Below are positions 58,991 through 64,000 of a DNA stretch of 64,000 bases, piece after piece. Position 1 is the first letter of the stretch; each line of letters begins with the position of its first letter. The notes under the pieces are model-generated. The model did not search any database. It was not told where the DNA came from and saw only the letters and a program-made list of their open reading frames with translations. This stretch comes from Molossus alvarezi (lineage: Eukaryota > Chordata > Mammalia > Chiroptera > Molossidae): contig CM073887.1 of assembly GCA_037176705.1 (NCBI GenBank), positions 89,972,348 to 90,036,347 on the forward strand. The letters are read 5' to 3'. A program made the translations under genes and the position numbers.

Positions 58991-59093
58991 AGAATAAGCA
59001 GTAATATTTTTGTCCTATCTCCCAATTTTGGGTAATATTTCTTAACTTTGTATTTATTACCTTTTGTTTATGGTTCTTTTGCATTCATTTTCT

Positions 59094-59379
59094 TTTTTCT
59101 TTTTTTGAGGTAACACCATAGTGGTTTTTTTTTGTTTTTTTTTTTATCCTCACCCGAGGACACTTTTCCATTTTTTGTTCAGATAGAGTGGGAGGGCGAG
59201 AGAGGAGAGAGAGAGAGAAACATTGACATGAAAGGGACACATCGAGTGGTTGCCACCCGCATGACCCATCCAGGGCCGGGGACAAACTGCAACCAAGGTA
59301 CGCACCCTTAGCAGGAACCGAACCCTGGTCTCTCCAGACTACAGGCCGACGCTCTAACCACTGAACAACCAGCCAGGGC
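59094..59379 (-). mobile_element. Ves SINE, long form, with an L1 snippet in its tail
   Basis: TSD TGCATTCATTTTCT is at 59080-59093 and 59380-59393. Between the SINE's A tail and the left TSD lies minus-strand CCACTATGGTGTTACCTC (59107-59124), a piece of L1 ORF2 with an internal deletion. Confidence 0.85.
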
Positions 59380-59393
59380 TGCATTCATTTTCT

Positions 59394-60583
59394 ATCTTTG
59401 CTTTTACTGTTTTTGTCTTTTGGTGTTATATTTACAAAAGTTCACTATGTGTGCGTGTTGATATAAATATATATGAATATATTTATTCACTTTTATTTTC
59501 TGGTAATTATATGGCTTTATTTTTGAAATTAATAGTTTCTAAACCTTTCAGGATTTGATTTATTAGGAATATATTCTTGCATATGGTTTGAGATAGGGAT
59601 CTATTTTTTCCCCCTAAATGGTTAGCTAATGTCCCAACATCACCCCCACACACACGCTAGTTTTTGTTTTTAAGTGAAAGAAATTTTATTTGAAAGACAG
59701 ACTCCCTGCAGTGGGGAGGAGTCCCCCAAGTGGGTTGCCCCTCCACCACTAGTTTTAAATGCCAGGTATCATATAGTAAATTCTCAAAATTGGGTTTGTT
59801 TCTGGACTTTTATTTCTGTGTCTTTGTCCTTCCTAGCACCAGTATCACAGTTGTAATTATTACTGCTTAATTACACACTGCGCTCCTTTTTGCAGTTCTG
59901 ACAGGATGGCTCTGCTAGCAACCACATCTTTGGTAAAGTTACTCTGCACAGAGGAGGGGTAACTGTGCAGCCTTGCTTCACAAGTAGCAGCAACTCTCAA
60001 ATGCTGCAGCAAACTGTTGCATTTAGGAAACCCCACTGAAAACCTTAGAAGAAGACACTCACCTAAGGAACCTGCTGACACTCACCTAAGGTACATGCTG
60101 AGTAGGAGCAAGGAAGAGAAGCTCATTCATGAACTTCTTCTCAATCATGTGGTTATACTTTCTGTTCATTTACATGGAGATGCCAGATTGTCACTGTGTC
60201 TCCCCAACTTTGGAAGGGGATTTTACTTGTAGAGAAGAAGCCCCAAAAAAGAACATTAGAGAGAAGACCTAAGGGAGGCATTTTTGGTACTCCACTGGCA
60301 TTCTAAAGAACTAAAAGAGATCATATAGTGTAGATGGTGTCCTGTTGGGCCCCTGGATCTCACCTCAGAGGTAAGATAGACATGCCAAAGATGAATGTGC
60401 TACTCCTTCCTTCTACTCACGATATCTGTTAGTACTATTGGAATAAAAAAAGATATCCTCACAGGTGCTGGCTGCTGAACCAAGGCTGTCTAGCTGGAAT
60501 CTTTAGGGTTACTTTTCTTTCTTCAAAATGAAACTTTTGCTTTTAGTGTAAATGACAACAAAATATATTCATATTTAATAGTA
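59394..60583. other. No gene; one possible retro-fragment inside
   Basis: At 59665-59750 the minus strand shows AATAAA followed by an A-rich end, flanked by CTAGTTTTT-like repeats. No family was recognised. The rest is unassigned. Confidence 0.35.
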
Positions 60584-60597
60584 TTCTCTTTTTTTTT

Positions 60598-61093
60598 TAA
60601 TCCTCACCTGAGGATATTTTTACATTTATCTTCAGACAGAGTGGGTGGGAGGGAGAGAGAGAGAGAAATATTGATGTGAAAGATAAATCGATTGGTTGCC
60701 ACCTACAAGACCCCAACCAGCCCTGGCCGGTTTGGCTCAGCGGTTAGAGCATCAGCCTGTAGTCCGGAGAGACCTGGGTTCGGTTCCCGCTAAGGGCATG
60801 TGCCTTGGTTGCAGTTTGTCCCAGCCCCTGGTTGGGTCGTGTGGATGGCGGCCACTCGATGTGTCCCTTTCACGTCGATCTCTCTCTCTCTCTCTCTCTC
60901 TCCCCCACTCTATCTGAACAAAATATCAAAAAAAATGTCCTCGGGTGAGGACTCAAAAAAAAAAAAAAAAAAGACCCCAACCGGGGCGGGGACAAACCAC
61001 AATTGAGGTATGTGCCCTTGGCGGGAATCGGAATTGACCCCAGTTGGTCCATAGGCCGAAGCTCCAACTGCTAAGTCAAACAAGTCAGGGCAT
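60598..61093 (-). mobile_element. Ves SINE, long form (outer, split)
   Basis: TSD TTTAATAGTATTCT (60584-60597) against TTTAATAATATTCT (61094-61107). A second SINE at 60719-60970 sits inside it. Confidence 0.88.
60719..60970 (+). mobile_element. Ves SINE, long form (inner)
   Basis: Opposite orientation, nested in the outer copy. TSD AAGACCCCAACC is at 60707-60718 and 60971-60982. Confidence 0.92.
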
Positions 61094-61145
61094 TTTAATA
61101 ATATTCTTAAAAGGCCAGTAACCCAGTCTTGAAAAATGACTTATA

Positions 61146-61682
61146 CTTCTAGGAATATACCCTACGAAGCATAAAACACCAATCAGAAAGAATATATGTA
61201 CCCCCATCTTTGTAGCAACACTATTTACAATCGCTAAGATCTGGAAACAGCCCAAGTGCCCATCCGTAGACGAATGGATCAAAAAGCTGTGGTACATATA
61301 CACAATGGAGTACTACGCAGCGGTAAGAAAGAAAGATCTCTTATCCTTTGAGACTACATGGAGGGACCTGGAAAGTATCATCCTAAGTGAAACAAGCCAA
61401 ACAGAGAAAGACAAATTTCATATGATCTCACTGATTTGTGGAATATAATGAACATAACAGTTTGAGGAATGGGGTAGCCCCAGAGACGCGGAAGCAGGGT
61501 ACAGACTGACAATCCCCTAAGGAGTGGGGAGGTGGGGGAGGGATGAACCACAGAACTTATACGCATGTATGCATGAACAGTGGACATGGACAACAATCTG
61601 GGGAAAGGGCAGGGAGGGAAGGGGGAGGGGGGAATCAGTGGGGGAAAAAAGGAGAATCATCTGTAACAAAAATTAATAAAAA
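61146..61682 (+). mobile_element. L1, 5'-truncated tail (537 bp)
   Basis: TSD AAAAATGACTTATA is at about 61132-61145 and 61683-61698. It contains the ORF2 end, G-rich 3' UTR and A tail, with stops. Confidence 0.92.
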
Positions 61683-61719
61683 AAAAAAATGACTTATAAT
61701 TACATTTCTACTCTTTATT

Positions 61720-62120
61720 GAGTACATTTGGCCCTCTGTATCCACAGATTCTGCATCCATGGATTCAACTAACCCAGATCAAAAGTATTTTTTAAAAAGT
61801 TACATTTTTGTTGACATATACTATTTAGTTAGGCCTATGTAGTTAGGACTACTGTGGTTGAGTCTGTACTGAATTTGTGCAGCCTTTTTTTTTCTTTTCA
61901 TTATTCCCCAAATAATACAGTATAACAACTATTTACACAGCATTTATATTGTACTAGGTGTTATACGTAATCTAGAGATGATTTAAAATATAAGGGAGGA
62001 TGTACATAGTTATATGCAAATACTACACCACTTTATATAACAGATTTCTGTATTCATGAATTTAGGTATCTGTGGGGGCCTTGGAACTAATCCCTTGGAT
62101 ACCAAGGAATAACTGTATCA
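61720..62120 (+). repeat. Tigger/MER2-type DNA transposon fossil
   Basis: Inverted ends 'TACATTTGGCCCTCTGTATCC' and 'GGATACCAAGGAATAACTGTA' with TA targets, about 0.4 kb apart, and 'GATTCTGCATCCATGGATTCAAC' inside. It is a non-autonomous internal-deletion product with no transposase frame. Confidence 0.78.
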
Positions 62121-62148
62121 AAATATCTTCATAGTGGAAAATTCTTTT

Positions 62149-62395
62149 AAAAAATTTTTTTTTTATCCTCACCCAAGGACATTTTTGCCTTTATCTTCAG
62201 ATAGAGCGGAAGGGAGAGAGGGAGGAAGAGAGAAACATCGACATGAGAGACACATTGAGTGGTTGCCACCCACACGACCCCAATTGGGACTGAGGACAAA
62301 CTGCAACCAAGGTACATGCCCTTAGCGGACACCGAACCCAGGACTCTCTGGTCCACAGGCTGACACTCTAACCGCTGAGCCAAACTGGCCAGGGC
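62149..62395 (-). mobile_element. Ves SINE, long form
   Basis: A 19-bp TSD with one mismatch (CATAGTGGAAAATTCTTTT at 62130-62148; partner at 62396-62414), just outside the Tigger fossil. Confidence 0.92.
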
Positions 62396-62414
62396 CATAG
62401 TGGAAACTTCTTTT

Positions 62415-62990
62415 GGTCACCTTTTCCAGGCTTGTCTTTGTCTTGTCTGGAAAAGAAACTCTGATGCTTCCAGTTAGCTCAGATGACCTCTTCTCCTGTT
62501 TCAGCCTGTTGCTGATGCCTTTTGCATTAGGGATGGATTCCTGTGCCATTGCCAGGAAAACATGTTAGTCATTCTCCTTTAAGTTAGGGCTTATACTGCT
62601 GGCATTCAAGTGTCAAATTGTAATAATCTGTAATATATTTATATTTTTAACTCACATTGCATTTGAACATTAACTACATGTCAACAAGAAAAGAAATGGT
62701 TCTCCTTTGGTTGGGAAGCAACATATGGGCAGAGTGCCACATCGGCTTGTTCATGGTACCACTGTTTCTTTATCAAATTACAAATATTCACGCTCTAGAC
62801 TCCTCTTTAATCAGGAAAAGTGAGTTATTATCAGAGGCCACAGGGCCTTTTAAAGTCATTGTCTTTGAGTCTTAGAGCATGAAGAAAAAAGCATTCTTTC
62901 CTGAGACATATGAGCTGTTTTTAGCTGAAAAGAAAACAGCATAGAACTCATCACTGAGTTCTGATGAATTTGATAGTTAAAACAAAAGAT
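62415..62990. other. No gene or recognised repeat
   Basis: Unassigned. An open frame of 72 codons at 62657 has no recognisable homology. Confidence 0.4.
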
Positions 62991-62993
62991 AAG

Positions 62994-63201
62994 CCCGGCC
63001 GGTGTGGCTCAATGGTTGTGTCGACCCATGCACCAAGAGATCACCAGTTCGATTCCTGGTCAGGGCACATGCCCAGGTTGTGTGCCAAATCCCCAGTGGG
63101 GGGCATGCAGGAGGTGGCCAATCGATGTTCTCTCTCATCAGTGTTTCTATCTGTCTCTCATTCTCCTTTCCTCTTTCCAAATCAATAAAGAAAATAAAAA
63201 A
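62994..63201 (+). mobile_element. Ves SINE, B form
   Basis: GCCCGGCCGGTGTGGCTCAATGG head, TCACCAGTTCGATTCCTGGTCAGG box B, and AAATCAATAAAG end. Confidence 0.9.
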
Positions 63202-63831
63202 AAGATGGTAAAGAAAGCTTTGTAATTTGTAGAAACAAGATGGCAAGTGCTACTATGGCTGGATAGCTCCCTGTAAGTGGGGTGAGGGTGGGGGAGGGAG
63301 GTATTTGGGAGTCCCTCCACACTTAGGAGCAGGACAAGCCAGAGCAAAGCTGGGCTGAACAGGTCAGAGTAATGTTTCTGCTCTCAACAGACCAGAACAA
63401 CAGGCAGGATTTTAGGGTGGAGTTGGAATGTCAGCTGCTGGAGGTGAAAGAAGGCTGTGTCTGGGGCTGGTTGAAGAAAGGGTGGAGCTGATGGATAAGG
63501 TGGTTGTTAGGCAGGCCAGGGAAATTTTTGGTGATCAAGGGTCCTAGATGAAGGGGTTAAATTTTCATGATCATATCAGCTTGTGTGGCTTGAAGAAATC
63601 TGGGTGAAGTTCATCCAGCATTTTAAGATTATGAAGAGGAAAAGGGCTGGGATTGATTATGATGCTATAGGTCACATGTATCATTGTAATCAGCCTTAAT
63701 AAGGGCAAAACATGTGGCTTTGGAGAAGGACCTCAGAATGAGATCATAGTGGTACTATGTAAACAGACAGTTTGATAGTGTGAGGAAGGATCCTAGGATT
63801 TCAGCCAATTTGGAGTTAGAAGTGAACTGCA
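63202..63831. other. No gene recognised
   Basis: A purine-rich stretch without a recognised family. Confidence 0.35.
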
Positions 63832-63843
63832 ATGGTAGTTTTT

Positions 63844-63938
63844 TTTTTTTTTTTTGATGGCTTAGGTGTATTTTATTGGTTTTCATTCAGAATCCTTCTA
63901 CAAAAGAGCAAAGTTAAAATGCAAGTCCCTAGTAAGAG
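63844..63938 (-). mobile_element. Tiny retrocopy of an mRNA 3' end
   Basis: Minus-strand text ends AACCAATAAAATACACC...CCATC and then a poly(A) of about 12-15. TSD ATGGTAGTTTTT is at 63832-63843 and 63939-63950. The parent transcript is not recognised. Confidence 0.75.
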
Positions 63939-64000
63939 ATGGTAGTTTTTATATCAGAAGAGCATGTGATTAGAAAAATGCTGGAGGGGAAAAAGCAGGA

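Noticed and set aside
35480..64000. First exon of HSPA4 expected to the right of ZCCHC10
   Set aside because: I looked for a second CpG island and an HSP110 start and saw none, so the neighbour must lie outside.

Overview
The window is nuclear DNA of a mammal, almost certainly a bat. Two things point to Chiroptera. There are dozens of tRNA-derived SINEs that begin with CCCTGGCCGGTTTGGCTCAGCGG (the Ves family, known from bats). There are also L1-type LINEs together with 'half-L1' HAL1 elements that carry only ORF1. The exact species or family cannot be read from the sequence.

The one conserved host gene is ZCCHC10, on the minus strand, with four coding exons: 35765-35805, 26771-26932, 21701-21742 and 20259-20526. 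They join into a 513-nt reading frame of 170 codons plus stop. Its CpG-island promoter lies at about 35.5-35.9 kb. From memory, the human locus on chromosome 5q31 is AFF4-ZCCHC10-HSPA4. No exon of either neighbour was recognised here.

Two processed gene copies are present. An NPM3 retrocopy with an uninterrupted 174-codon frame (33249-33773) sits antisense inside ZCCHC10 intron 1. A frameshifted HIGD1A pseudogene lies on the minus strand at 11488-11759, and later insertions have broken up its 3' side.

The rest is mostly transposable-element archaeology. Two near-complete but dead L1s lie at about 191-7690 and 51883-58315. Three full-length HAL1 elements lie at 8520-11257 (-), 13102-15182 (+) and 37990-40723 (-). 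Three 5'-truncated L1 tails with target-site duplications (TSDs) are at 24636, 30467 and 61146. Older L1, L2, CR1/L3, MIR and Tigger fossils fill much of the remainder.

Three SINE shapes recur. 'Long Ves' is about 230-250 bp and ends in a TCCTC-GGGT-GAGGA stem-loop plus an A-rich tail. 'B/C form' starts GCCYGGTGTGGCTCAG and ends CTCTCTAAAATCAATAAA, or is an older relative of that. 'Short tRNA-only' is about 85 bp of tRNA-like head directly followed by an A-rich tail. The short form, with six copies each flanked by a TSD, is the best candidate for something under-described. Repeated reuse of the same target site by successive retroelements is the other strong pattern. No bacterial, viral or otherwise novel gene system was found.
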